From NCBI RefSeq assembly GCF_024648825.1, contig NZ_JANBBE010000013.1, positions 62,001 to 126,000 of the forward strand: a stretch of 64,000 nucleotides of DNA, given 5' to 3'. The DNA comes from Lentzea californiensis. GTDB taxonomy: Bacteria; Actinomycetota; Actinomycetes; Mycobacteriales; Pseudonocardiaceae. The notes under the pieces were generated by a model. It made no database searches and had not been told where the DNA came from. It was given only the letters and a program-made list of their open reading frames with translations. Numbering within the stretch: position 1 is the stretch's first letter; every line of letters begins with the position of its first letter. A program made the position numbers and the translations under genes. This document shows positions 16,449 to 24,892 of the stretch, piece by piece.

Positions 16449-17399
16449 TCAGGAACTTGTCGGGAGATGATTTCGTTGCGCCAGGAGGAAGCGCGCGGGG
16501 GTGCGGTGGATCGAGGCGGTGAGGTCGCTCAGCGGTAGACCGGTGCCGCCGTGCCTGAGTGTGACGAGCTCGGCGGCGATCGACACCGCGGTCTCCGCCG
16601 GACTGCGGCCGCCCAGGTCGAGACCGACCGGCGAACGCAGCCGCGCCAGCGACGCCTCCGCAACGCCTTCCGAGCGCAGGCGTGCGAGCCGTTCGGCGTG
16701 GGTGCGGCGGGAGCCCAGGGCACCGACGAACGCCAGCGGCCTGGACAGGGCCTCCACCAGCACGGGGATGTCGAACTTCGGGTCGTGCGTCAGCACCACG
16801 ACGGCGGTGGAGTCGTCGGTGTGGGTCGCCGCGAGGTAGCGGTGCGGCCAGTCGACGACCACGGAATGTGCTGCGGGGAAACGGGACGGAGTGGCGAACA
16901 CGGGGCGTGCGTCGCACACGGTCACGTGATAGCCGAGGAAGCGTCCGATCTCGGCCACCGCGGCGGCGTGGTCGATGGCGCCGAACACCAGCAGGCGCGG
17001 CGGCGGCATCCACGACTCGGTGAACACCCTGTCTTCCGCCTCGAAGCGCACCGACACCGGGCGTCCGTCGGCAGAAGCCTCCAAGGCCGCGCGCAGCGAA
17101 GGGGAATCGCGTTGCACCAGCACGTCCAGTGAGCCGCCGCAGGTGAGGCCGACCGCGAACGCCGTGTCGTCGGAGTAGCCGAACGAGGTGAGTGCCGGCA
17201 CTCCTGACTCCAGGACCTGGCACGCCAGGTCGTAGACCTCGGCCTCCACGCAGCCGCCGGACACGCTGCCGATCACCTCGCCGGACGGCCCGACGGCCAT
17301 CGCGGCGCCGGCCGGGCGCGGCGCACTGCCCCGCACGGCCACCACCGACGCGACCGCGAACCGGTCCCACGACAGCAGGGTCGGCGCCAGGTCACGCAT
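16449..17399 (-). CDS. xdhC: XdhC/CoxI family molybdenum-hydroxylase maturation protein
   Basis: A 316-residue two-domain protein. The N-terminal XdhC/CoxI part has VVAVRGSAPRPAGAAMAV and the SVSGGCVEAEV motif; the C-terminal Rossmann-like part (about 135-300) has PRLLVFGAIDHAAAV, VVLTHDPKFDIPVL and FVGALGSRRTH, all typical. In Rhodobacter XdhC holds and inserts the sulfurated molybdenum cofactor into xanthine dehydrogenase. Three xanthine dehydrogenase subunit genes lie a few kb away on the same strand, so this is very likely their cofactor chaperone. Confidence 0.9.
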   Translation of the reverse strand: MRDLAPTLLSWDRFAVASVVAVRGSAPRPAGAAMAVGPSGEVIGSVSGGCVEAEVYDLACQVLESGVPALTSFGYSDDTAFAVGLTCGGSLDVLVQRDSPSLRAALEASADGRPVSVRFEAEDRVFTESWMPPPRLLVFGAIDHAAAVAEIGRFLGYHVTVCDARPVFATPSRFPAAHSVVVDWPHRYLAATHTDDSTAVVVLTHDPKFDIPVLVEALSRPLAFVGALGSRRTHAERLARLRSEGVAEASLARLRSPVGLDLGGRSPAETAVSIAAELVTLRHGGTGLPLSDLTASIHRTPARFLLAQRNHLPTSS

Positions 17400-17583
17400 C
17401 GCACGCTCCTTTCAGGGCTAGGCGGTGTCTGACGATTTCGTTCAGTGGGAGGCGCGGGCGAGCGATCCGCGGACGGTGCCGCCGCGACGGCCTCATACCG
17501 GGCGTGTTCGGGCGTTGCGGCGGTGCCGCCTCTGGGACCCTCGGCCGCGACTGTCGCGGACGAGACCTGCAGGACAGGGCGAG

Positions 17584-17613
17584 GTCCCGGCCGGGTGGCC
17601 GCCTGGCCGGGAC
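17584..17613 (-). terminator. Hairpin downstream of the AzgA-type permease
   Basis: An inverted repeat GTCCCGGCC / GGCCGGGAC (17584-17592 with 17605-17613, 12-nt loop) begins 7 bp downstream of the permease stop on the minus strand. No T-run follows. The rest of 17400-17619 is GC-rich and shows no gene. Confidence 0.5.
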
Positions 17614-17619
17614 GCCGCG

Positions 17620-19026
17620 TCACTTGCCGCTGATCAGGTCCACGCCGAAGTACACGGCGAACATCAGGGCGAGGCCGGTCATCAGCCAGCCAGGCCAGCG
17701 GCCCTTGCAGACGCGCAGCACGACGTAGGACACGAGGCCCGCGCCGATGCCGTTGGTGATCGAGTAGGTGAACGGGATGATGGCGATGGTCAGGAAGACC
17801 GGGATCGTGTAATCCGTTTCCTGCCAGGGGATCCGGCGGATCTGGGTCATCATCAGGCCGCCGATCACCACCAGCGCCGGGGCCGCCGCCTGCGCGGGCA
17901 CGACCGTCGCCAGCGGTGTGAAGAGCAGTGCCACCAGGAACAGGCCGCCGGTCACCACCGAGGCCAGGCCGGTTCGGGCGCCTTCGCCAACGCCCGCGGC
18001 CGACTCCAGGAACACGGTGTTCGGGGCGGACCCCGTGACGCCACCGGCGATCGCGCCGGCGCCGTCGACCATCAGGATCCTGCCCATGCCCTCGACCTTG
18101 CCGTCCTTGGTCAGGCCCGCCTCGTCGGAGACCGACGTGATCGTGCCCATGGCGTCGAAGAAGCCGGACAGCACCAGCGTGAACAGGAAGATCGTCGCCG
18201 CGATCACGCCGGCGGACACGAAGCCGCCGAACAGGTCCACCCGCCCGAACAGGCCGAAGTCCGGTGAGCTGACCACGGAGTCGGGCAGCGACGGGGTCAC
18301 GAGACCCCAGCCCTCGACGTCGAACGCGGCGTTCACGCCGATGGCGACGACGGTGGCCACCACGATGCTGATCAGCACGGCACCGGGCACGCCGCGCGCC
18401 AGCAGCACGATCATCAGCAGCAGGCCCAGGCAGAAGATCGCGATCGGCCAGCCGCTCAGGTGGCCGTCGACGCCCATCCGCACCGGCACCGTCGAGTGCG
18501 CCGCGTCCGGCGTGCGGGTCACGAAACCGGCGGAGACCAGTCCCACCAACGCGATGTAGAGCCCGATGCCCACGGTGATCGCGATCTTCAACGGCTCCGG
18601 GATCGCGTTGATGATCCGCTCGCGGACGCCCGAGGCGGCCATGACCACGATGCAGATGCCCTCCAGCACGACCAGACCGAAGGCCTGCGCCCACGTCATG
18701 GCCGGTGCCATCTGGAAGGCCACCACGCCGTTGACGCCGAGACCGGCGGCGATGGCGAGGGGAGCGTTGCCGACGAGTCCCATGAGGACGGTCATCACGC
18801 CGGCGGCGAGCGCCGTGGCCGTGGTGATCTCGGCGATGGTGAGCTTGGCGCCGGTGATGTCCGCGGACGCGCCGAGGATCAACGGGTTCAGCAGCACGAT
18901 GTACGACATCGCGACGAACGTGGTGATACCGCCGCGCACCTCGCGTCCGAACGTGCTGCCGCGCTCGGTGATGCGGAAGAACTGGTCGAACGACGAGGAC
19001 GTCGGTCGGCTCCGTAACTGGGTCAT
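17620..19026 (-). CDS. NCS2 family purine permease (AzgA/PbuG-like)
   Basis: A 468-residue nucleobase permease with about 12-14 hydrophobic segments. The N-terminal region QFFRITERGSTFGREVRGGI then TTFVAMSYIVLLNPLIL is diagnostic for the AzgA-like branch (hypoxanthine, guanine, adenine) rather than the UraA/xanthine branch. The ATG at 19026 gives the normal family start. A perfect 8-bp palindrome (19056-19077) lies 30 bp upstream. It is on the same strand as guanine deaminase and the xanthine dehydrogenase genes and would supply their substrates. Confidence 0.9.
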   Translation of the reverse strand: MTQLRSRPTSSSFDQFFRITERGSTFGREVRGGITTFVAMSYIVLLNPLILGASADITGAKLTIAEITTATALAAGVMTVLMGLVGNAPLAIAAGLGVNGVVAFQMAPAMTWAQAFGLVVLEGICIVVMAASGVRERIINAIPEPLKIAITVGIGLYIALVGLVSAGFVTRTPDAAHSTVPVRMGVDGHLSGWPIAIFCLGLLLMIVLLARGVPGAVLISIVVATVVAIGVNAAFDVEGWGLVTPSLPDSVVSSPDFGLFGRVDLFGGFVSAGVIAATIFLFTLVLSGFFDAMGTITSVSDEAGLTKDGKVEGMGRILMVDGAGAIAGGVTGSAPNTVFLESAAGVGEGARTGLASVVTGGLFLVALLFTPLATVVPAQAAAPALVVIGGLMMTQIRRIPWQETDYTIPVFLTIAIIPFTYSITNGIGAGLVSYVVLRVCKGRWPGWLMTGLALMFAVYFGVDLISGK

Positions 19027-19055
19027 TGAAGGACGGCCTTTCCCATGCCGGTGGG

Positions 19056-19077
19056 CGCGTTCCAACGCCGGAACGCG
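19056..19077. promoter_or_regulatory. Palindrome upstream of the purine permease
   Basis: CGCGTTCC-AACGCC-GGAACGCG, perfect 8-bp arms with a 6-bp loop, between guanine deaminase (ends 19122) and the permease start (19026). It could be an operator for the permease or the terminator of the upstream gene; sequence alone does not decide. Confidence 0.4.
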
Positions 19078-19121
19078 TTTGTGCGATGCGAGCTCCGGTC
19101 AGCTAGACAGGCTTGTGGCCG

Positions 19122-19583
19122 TCAGTAATCGATACGGGTTGCGAGTGACGTCCACGCGGTGAACGGGGCGTTGTCCTCACCAGTGGAGATCTGATGTACC
19201 GGCAAGTCCCATTCCGAGCGGGGCTTGCTGAACAGCTCGTAGAACTCCCGGTCGTCGAACCCGGCCGCCGCCGCGTCGTCGCGGTCGGCGGCGTAAATGA
19301 CCTTGTCCACCCGCGCCCAGAGCGCGGCGGACAAGCAGAGGGGACACGGCTCGCACGACGAGATCAAGGTGCAGCCGGTCAAACGGAAGTCGCCGAGCGC
19401 CTGGCAGGCCGCGCGGATCGCGACGACCTCGGCGTGCGCGGTGGGGTCGAGGTTCGGCGTCACCTGGTTCACGCCGGTGGCGATCACCTCGCCGTCACGG
19501 ACGATCATCGCGCCGAACGGACCCCCACCGGAGGCCACGTTGCGGGTGGCCAGGTCGATGGTGGCGAGCAGATGTGCGTTCAC
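19122..19583 (-). CDS. guaD: Guanine deaminase-like nucleoside/nucleobase deaminase
   Basis: A 153-residue zinc deaminase of the CMP/dCMP deaminase fold, matching bacterial GuaD length. The zinc/proton-shuttle motif is HAE (50-52) and the second half is E-P-C-P-L-C (Cys80 and Cys83). The C-terminus contains the D-R-E-F-Y-E-L-F segment common in guanine deaminases. A GTG at 19583 with GGAG nine bases upstream is the likely start. It should convert guanine to xanthine, which the adjacent xanthine dehydrogenase then oxidises to urate. It follows the molybdenum subunit gene by 19 bp. Confidence 0.88.
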   Translation of the reverse strand: MNAHLLATIDLATRNVASGGGPFGAMIVRDGEVIATGVNQVTPNLDPTAHAEVVAIRAACQALGDFRLTGCTLISSCEPCPLCLSAALWARVDKVIYAADRDDAAAAGFDDREFYELFSKPRSEWDLPVHQISTGEDNAPFTAWTSLATRIDY

Positions 19584-19602
19584 GGCAGAAAACTCCAGAT
19601 GA

Positions 19603-21789
19603 TCAGGTACCGGTGAGGTGTTCCGGGCGGACCGGGACGCGGGTGAGCGCCAGGCCGGTCGCCGCGCGGATCGCCGCCACGATCGCCGGGGTCGACGAGA
19701 TGGTGGGCGGTTCGCCGACGCCCCGGATGCCGTACGGGGCATGGGGATCGGCGAGCTCGAGCACGTCGATGCTCATCGGCGGCATGTCGAGCACGGTGGG
19801 GATGAGGTAGTCGGTGAAGGACGGGTTGCGGACCTTGCCGCCGGAGGTCTGGATCTCCTCCATCACCGCGAGGCCGAGGCCCTGGGCGGAACCGCCCTGG
19901 ATCTGACCGATCACGGCCTGCGGGTTCAGCGCCTTGCCGACGTCCTGCGCGCAGTCGAGCGACACCACGCGCACCAGACCGAGGTCGACGTCCACGTCGA
20001 CGACGGCGCGGTGGGCGGCGAAACCGTACTGGACGTGCGCGTTGCCTTGTCCGGTGACGGGATCGAGAGCCTCGGTGGCACGGTGACGCCACTCGGTGGT
20101 CTCGTCGATCACCTCGTCGCCGATGTCGGTACGGCCTGCCAGGCGATCGCGCACGATCGCACAGGCGGCCTTCACCGCGCCACCGGTGACGTACGTCTGG
20201 CGCGAGGCGGAGGTCGAGCCGCCGTTGCCGATCGTGGTGTCCATCGGCAGCACGGTCACGCGCTCGATGCCGAGCTCCGTCCGCACGATCTGCTGCATGA
20301 TCGTCACCAGGCCCTGGCCGACCTCACACGCGGCGGTGTGCACCGCCGCGGTCAGCGAGCCGTTGACCATCGAGACCCGGACGCGCGCGGTCGAGTAGTC
20401 GTCGTAGCCCTCGGAGAAGCAGATGTTCTTGATGCCGACCGCGTAGCCGACGCCGCGGACGACGCCCTCGCCGTGCGTGGTGTTCGAGACGCCACCTGGC
20501 AGTTCGCGGATGTCCGAGGACGTGCCGGCGGGCAACGGCTTGTCCTGCACCAGCTTCAGCAGCTGTGCGACGGGTGCGGCCGAGTCGACGACCTGACCGG
20601 TCGGCATCACCGAACCCTCTGTCATCGCGTTCCGCACGCGGACGTCGACCGGCGACATGCCCAGCGCCTCCGCCAGCTTGTCCATCTGGGACTCGTAGGC
20701 GAAACCTGCCTGCACGGCACCGAATCCGCGCATGGCGCCGCAGGGCGGGTTGTTCGTGTAGAGGCCGTAAGCGTCGATCGTGATGTTGTCGACCTCGTAC
20801 GGGCCAACGCCCAGCGTCGCCGCGTTGGCCACGACAGCGGGTGTCGAGGAGGCGTACGCGCCGCCGTCGAGGTACATCTTCGTGCGGACGTAGACGAGCT
20901 TGCCGGTGTGGTCGGCACCGTGCTCGTAGTACAGCACGGCCGGGTGCCGGTGCACGTGCCCGTAGAACGACTCTTCGCGGTTGTAGACCATCTTCACGGG
21001 CTTGCCGGTGTGCAGGGCCAGCAGGCACGCGTGCACCTGCATCGACAGGTCCTCGCGGCCACCGAACGCGCCGCCGACACCGGACAGCGTCAGCCGCACC
21101 TGCTCCTGCGGCAGGCCCAGCGCGGCCGCGATCTGGTCGCGGTCGACGTGCAGCCACTGCGTCGCGACGTAGAGGTCCACCGAACCGTCGGTGGCCGGCA
21201 CCGCGAGCCCGGACTCCGGCCCGAGGAACGCCTGGTCCTGCATGCCGACCTCGTACCGCCCGGTCACCACGACCTCGGCCTCGACGTCCTGCGAGCCGCG
21301 CCGGATCGGCACGTGCCGCACCAGGTTGCCGCCGGGGTGCAACGGGGTGTCGTCCGCGGCGGTCTCCATGTCCACGACGGGTTCGAGCACGTCGTAGGTC
21401 ACGACGATCTTCTTCATCGCCCGCAGCGCGGTCTCCGGGTGGTCGGCGCCGACCAGCGCGACCGGTTCGCCCTGGTAGCGCACGACGTCCACCGCCAGCA
21501 CCGGCTGGTCCTTGTGCTCCAGCCCGTACAGGTTGCGGCCGGGTACGTCCGAGTGCGTCAGCACCGCGTACACGCCCGGTACCTTCAACGCCTCCGTCAG
21601 GTCGACCGAAGTGATGCGGGCGTACGGGTGCGGCGAACGCAGCGTCGCGCCCCAGATCATGTCCTCGTGCCACAGGTCGGACGAGTAGGCGAACTCGCCG
21701 CGCACCTTCAGGTTGCCGTCCGGGCGCTGCGGCGACGTCCCGATGCCACCCGACACCGCGGAGGTCAGTTCGGCGGGAGTGAGGGTCAT
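19603..21789 (-). CDS. Xanthine dehydrogenase, molybdopterin-binding subunit
   Basis: A 728-residue molybdenum-hydroxylase large subunit. It starts with the aldehyde-oxidase/xanthine-dehydrogenase a/b hammerhead domain (about 30-140) and continues with the molybdopterin domain, where GVGGAFGGRE, AMRGFGAVQAGFA and the G-V-G-E-P-P active-site loop with the catalytic Glu (near residue 697) are visible. Length fits split three-subunit enzymes (PucD/XdhD type). Its start overlaps the stop of the deaminase gene by ATGA, inside a compact operon with the 2Fe-2S and FAD subunits. Confidence 0.93.
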   Translation of the reverse strand: MTLTPAELTSAVSGGIGTSPQRPDGNLKVRGEFAYSSDLWHEDMIWGATLRSPHPYARITSVDLTEALKVPGVYAVLTHSDVPGRNLYGLEHKDQPVLAVDVVRYQGEPVALVGADHPETALRAMKKIVVTYDVLEPVVDMETAADDTPLHPGGNLVRHVPIRRGSQDVEAEVVVTGRYEVGMQDQAFLGPESGLAVPATDGSVDLYVATQWLHVDRDQIAAALGLPQEQVRLTLSGVGGAFGGREDLSMQVHACLLALHTGKPVKMVYNREESFYGHVHRHPAVLYYEHGADHTGKLVYVRTKMYLDGGAYASSTPAVVANAATLGVGPYEVDNITIDAYGLYTNNPPCGAMRGFGAVQAGFAYESQMDKLAEALGMSPVDVRVRNAMTEGSVMPTGQVVDSAAPVAQLLKLVQDKPLPAGTSSDIRELPGGVSNTTHGEGVVRGVGYAVGIKNICFSEGYDDYSTARVRVSMVNGSLTAAVHTAACEVGQGLVTIMQQIVRTELGIERVTVLPMDTTIGNGGSTSASRQTYVTGGAVKAACAIVRDRLAGRTDIGDEVIDETTEWRHRATEALDPVTGQGNAHVQYGFAAHRAVVDVDVDLGLVRVVSLDCAQDVGKALNPQAVIGQIQGGSAQGLGLAVMEEIQTSGGKVRNPSFTDYLIPTVLDMPPMSIDVLELADPHAPYGIRGVGEPPTISSTPAIVAAIRAATGLALTRVPVRPEHLTGT

Positions 21790-23138
21790 CGCGCAGCCTC
21801 CTGGAGCTTGGCGCCGGCCGCGGAGAGGTCACGGGCCAGCTCGTCGGTCGACGCCGTCAGCAGGACACCGTCCCGCACCACGACCTCACCGCCCACGATC
21901 AACAGTTTCAACGGCGGGGGAGTGCCGAGCACCAGTGCCGCCACCGGGTCCGCGATCCCCGCGTAGTCCATTCCGGACAGGTCCCACACGGCGAGGTCCG
22001 CGACCTTGCCCGGCTCGATCGAGCCCAGCGAGTCCGCGCGGCCCAGCACCCGCGCGCCGCCCATCGTGCCCATCCACAACGCCTTGCGGGCGTCCATCGC
22101 ACCCGGTCCGCCGCGCTGCCGTGCCTGGTACAGGGCCGACCGCAGCTCGACGACCAGGCCACCGTCCTCGTTGGACGCGGCACCGTCGACCCCGAGACCG
22201 ACCGGCGCGCCGGCGTCCAGCAGGTCACGCACCGGTGCGATCCCGGTGCCCAGCCGCCCGTTCGACGTCGGGCAGTGCGCGGACCCGGTCGAGGTGGCCC
22301 CCAGCCGTTTCACCGCGTCGGCGTTGAGGTGCACGGTGTGCGCGAGCCACACGTCCGGCCCGAGCCAGCCGAGCTGCTCGGCGTACTCGGTCGGCGTGCA
22401 CCCGTTCTCCGCCAGGCACTGCTCTTCCTCGTCCATCGTCTCGGCGAGGTGCGTGTGCAGCCGGACGCCGTGACGACGAGCCAGGGACGCGGCGCCGGTC
22501 ATGAGTTCACGCGACACCGAGAACGGCGAGCACGGCCCCACGGCCACCCGGACCAGCGCGTCGTCCGCCGTCGAGTGGTAGTCGCCGATCGCCTGCTCGG
22601 TCGCGATCAGCGCGGCCTCGGTCTCCTCGACCAGGTTGTCCGGTGGCAGCCCGCCGTGCGACTGGCCGCGGTCCATCGAGCCGCGGATCGCTTCCAGGCG
22701 GATGCCGATCCTGCGTCCCGCCGACACCAGCGCGTCGAACACGTCGCCGCCACCGGACGGGAAGACGTAGTGGTGGTCTGCGGCCAGTGTGCAGCCCGTC
22801 AGCGCCAGCCGCGCGAGCCCGGCCGACGCCGCCGCGTGCGTCACGGTGTCGTCCAGCCCGCGCCACACCGGGTAGAGCGCGGTCAGCCACTCGAACAGCG
22901 TGGCGTCGGTCGCGAGGCCGCGCGTCGCCCACTGGTACAGGTGGTGGTGGGTGTTGATCAGCCCCGGCGTGACCAGGCACGACGACGCGTCGACGTAGGT
23001 GTGCGACTCGGAGGGCCGGAGCGCCGGGCCTGCACCGACGGACTGGATTCGTCCACCGTCGATCACGACGTGCCCGGACAGGTGCTCGGTCCCGGACTCG
23101 TCCACGGTGGACACCGCGCAGCGGTCGAGGACGATCAT
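21786..23138 (-). CDS. 8-oxoguanine deaminase-like amidohydrolase
   Basis: A 450-residue amidohydrolase of the AtzB/TrzN/8-oxoguanine deaminase group. Metal-ligand motifs are clear: N-T-H-H-H-L-Y near residue 62-68, THLAE (HxxE) in the middle, H for zinc in LAHTVHL, and D in LGVDGAASNE. The T-H-H-H-L-Y-Q-W-A-T-R-G pattern is typical of hydroxydechloroatrazine/8-oxoguanine deaminases. It lies between xanthine dehydrogenase subunit genes with 4-bp overlaps on both sides. It would turn 8-oxoguanine into urate, feeding the same pathway; guanine or another aminopurine is an alternative substrate. Confidence 0.87.
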   Translation of the reverse strand: MIVLDRCAVSTVDESGTEHLSGHVVIDGGRIQSVGAGPALRPSESHTYVDASSCLVTPGLINTHHHLYQWATRGLATDATLFEWLTALYPVWRGLDDTVTHAAASAGLARLALTGCTLAADHHYVFPSGGGDVFDALVSAGRRIGIRLEAIRGSMDRGQSHGGLPPDNLVEETEAALIATEQAIGDYHSTADDALVRVAVGPCSPFSVSRELMTGAASLARRHGVRLHTHLAETMDEEEQCLAENGCTPTEYAEQLGWLGPDVWLAHTVHLNADAVKRLGATSTGSAHCPTSNGRLGTGIAPVRDLLDAGAPVGLGVDGAASNEDGGLVVELRSALYQARQRGGPGAMDARKALWMGTMGGARVLGRADSLGSIEPGKVADLAVWDLSGMDYAGIADPVAALVLGTPPPLKLLIVGGEVVVRDGVLLTASTDELARDLSAAGAKLQEAAR

Positions 23139-23596
23139 CGGCGCGACGCCGCCAGTCGCACGGCGTCCAGGATCTTCTCGTACCCCGTGCAGCGGCACAG
23201 GTTCCCGGCCAGCGCCTCGCGGATCTCCGGATCCGACGGGTTCGGCACGCGGTCCAGCAGGTCGTGTGCCTGCACCACGAGGCCGGGTGTGCAGAACCCG
23301 CACTGCACGGCGCCCGCCTCGACGAACGCCTCCTGCACCGGGTCGAGCGTGTCGCCGTCGGCCAGCCCTTCGACCGTGCGCACCTCCCGGTCCTGGACCT
23401 GCCCGGCCGCGACCAGGCACGCGCACACCGGCACGTTGTCCAGGTACACCGTGCACGAACCGCACTCGCCCTGCTCGCAGGCGTTCTTCGAGCCGGGCAG
23501 CCCGAGCCGCTCGCGCAGCACGAACAGCAGCGACTCGCCTTCCCAGACGTCGTCGGCCTGGCGCTGCTCGCTGTTGACCGTCACGTTCACGCGCAT
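23135..23596 (-). CDS. Xanthine dehydrogenase, 2Fe-2S subunit
   Basis: A 153-residue small subunit with two [2Fe-2S] domains. The plant-type ferredoxin motif C-E-Q-G-E-C-G-S-C-T plus the later C of C-A-C-L gives the first cluster; CGFCTPG and CRCTGY give the second. Length matches PucE/XdhC-type subunits. It carries electrons from the molybdenum site to FAD. The ATG lies inside the end of the FAD subunit gene (10-bp overlap) and its stop overlaps the deaminase gene start by 4 bp. Confidence 0.93.
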   Translation of the reverse strand: MRVNVTVNSEQRQADDVWEGESLLFVLRERLGLPGSKNACEQGECGSCTVYLDNVPVCACLVAAGQVQDREVRTVEGLADGDTLDPVQEAFVEAGAVQCGFCTPGLVVQAHDLLDRVPNPSDPEIREALAGNLCRCTGYEKILDAVRLAASRR

Positions 23597-24447
23597 GCCC
23601 GCTCCCCGTCTACAAGTTCCTGCCAGGCCCAGCCCAGCGTCCTGCGTGCCATCACCGCGAGGGCGTGCTTGCGATACGCCGCCGACCCGCGCACGTCGTC
23701 GATCGGTGACGCCGCCCGCGAGACCAGCTCGCCGAACTCGCGCTTCACCGAGTCGAGCAACGGCTTCGGGTTCTTGAAGTCCAGTGCCGAAGCCAGGAAC
23801 TGCTCGGCCTCGTGCGCCCGGCGTGGTGTGGGAGCAGCCGAACCGACCGCCGCGCCCACCCGGTTCTCCTCGGGGAACAGCGAGATGCCGAACGAGCACA
23901 CCGCGATCACCATGGCGTTGCGCGTGCCGACCTTGGAGAACTGCTGTGGCCCCTTGGCAGGCGTCAGGTGAACCGCCACGATCAGTTCGTCGGGCTCCAG
24001 CGCGTTCCGCTTCACCCCCAAATAGAACTCGGCGGCGGGGATCATCCGCGTGCCGCGCACGGAGGCCACCTCGATGACCGCGCCGGACGCCAGCAGCACC
24101 GGGTGCGTGTCCCCCGCGGGGGAGGCCGCGCCGAGGTTGCCGCCGACCGTGCCGCGGTTGCGGATCTGCGGCGACCCGACCGTCCGTGAGGCCATGGCCA
24201 GCCCCGGCAGTTCGGCGCCGAGCTCGTCGATGATCCGCACGTACGGCACGCCCGCGCCGATCCGCAGCCCGTCGGACCACTGCTGGAGCTCGGGAACCCG
24301 GGTCAGGTCGAGCAGGGCGGAGGGCCGTCGGTGGTCGTAGTTCAGCTCCACCATGACGTCCGTGCCGCCGGCGATCGGCACGGCGTCAGGGCGCTGGGCT
24401 TTCAGCTCCAACGCCTCCGCAAGCGTTTCCGGTCGAAGGAAGTCCAT
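23587..24447 (-). CDS. Xanthine dehydrogenase, FAD-binding subunit
   Basis: A 286-residue FAD subunit of the CoxM/PucC type. The FAD pyrophosphate loops VPIAGGTDVMVELN (about 21-34) and GTVGGNLGAASPAGD (about 98-112) are conserved, and the C-terminal CO-dehydrogenase flavoprotein domain follows. It starts the xanthine dehydrogenase block, 2 bp downstream of the 5-hydroxyisourate hydrolase gene. It passes electrons from the iron-sulfur subunit to NAD+ or another acceptor. Confidence 0.92.
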   Translation of the reverse strand: MDFLRPETLAEALELKAQRPDAVPIAGGTDVMVELNYDHRRPSALLDLTRVPELQQWSDGLRIGAGVPYVRIIDELGAELPGLAMASRTVGSPQIRNRGTVGGNLGAASPAGDTHPVLLASGAVIEVASVRGTRMIPAAEFYLGVKRNALEPDELIVAVHLTPAKGPQQFSKVGTRNAMVIAVCSFGISLFPEENRVGAAVGSAAPTPRRAHEAEQFLASALDFKNPKPLLDSVKREFGELVSRAASPIDDVRGSAAYRKHALAVMARRTLGWAWQELVDGERACA

Positions 24448-24449
24448 CG

Positions 24450-24764
24450 TCAGCTACCTCGGTAGGTGGAGTAGGCGAACGGCGACAGCAGCAACGGCAC
24501 GTGGTAGTGCTGCGCCGGATCGGAGTAGTCGAAGGTGAGCACGACCTCGGGGAAGAACGGCGCGGCCTCCGCCGTGTCGAACACCAGCCGGTAGACCCCG
24601 GCCTCCAGGCCGTCACCCCATCCGGTGATCCGGCCGTCGGTGTTCGTCTCGGCGTTCGCCACCTCGGTCCCGTCGCGTCGCTGCAACGACACGGCGATAC
24701 CGGCGAACGGCCTGCCTCGTGCCGCGTCCAGCACGTGCGTGGAGATCGTCACTCGCCCTCCCAT
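24450..24764 (-). CDS. uraH: 5-hydroxyisourate hydrolase (transthyretin-like)
   Basis: A 104-residue transthyretin-like enzyme ending in the diagnostic YRGS tetrapeptide. The first family motif ISTHVLDAARGRP supplies the active-site His; H-Y-H-V-P-L-L-L-S-P-F near the end supplies another. It hydrolyses 5-hydroxyisourate, the product of urate oxidation. The ATG at 24764 has no clear Shine-Dalgarno; a GTG four codons later follows GGAGG closely, so the start is uncertain by a few residues. It is the first gene of the purine operon and divergent from the PucR gene. No uricase is in the window. Confidence 0.92.
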   Translation of the reverse strand: MGGRVTISTHVLDAARGRPFAGIAVSLQRRDGTEVANAETNTDGRITGWGDGLEAGVYRLVFDTAEAAPFFPEVVLTFDYSDPAQHYHVPLLLSPFAYSTYRGS

Positions 24765-24780
24765 CTGGTTGTGAGCCAGT

Positions 24781-24797
24781 ACACAGACCCACTGTGT
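24781..24797. promoter_or_regulatory. Candidate PucR operator
   Basis: A perfect inverted repeat ACACAG-ACCCA-CTGTGT in the 128-bp divergent spacer between the purine operon and the PucR-type regulator gene. Position right next to the uraH start suits a repressor or activator site. The rest of the spacer shows no further clear repeat. Confidence 0.5.
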
Positions 24798-24892
24798 CCT
24801 TGAGCTACGGCCGCGTTACATGAATCGCCAGGCTCCTACAGACCGTGAATTTGTGCTTTCCTACAAACACGAATGGACGAAAGTGACCTGTC

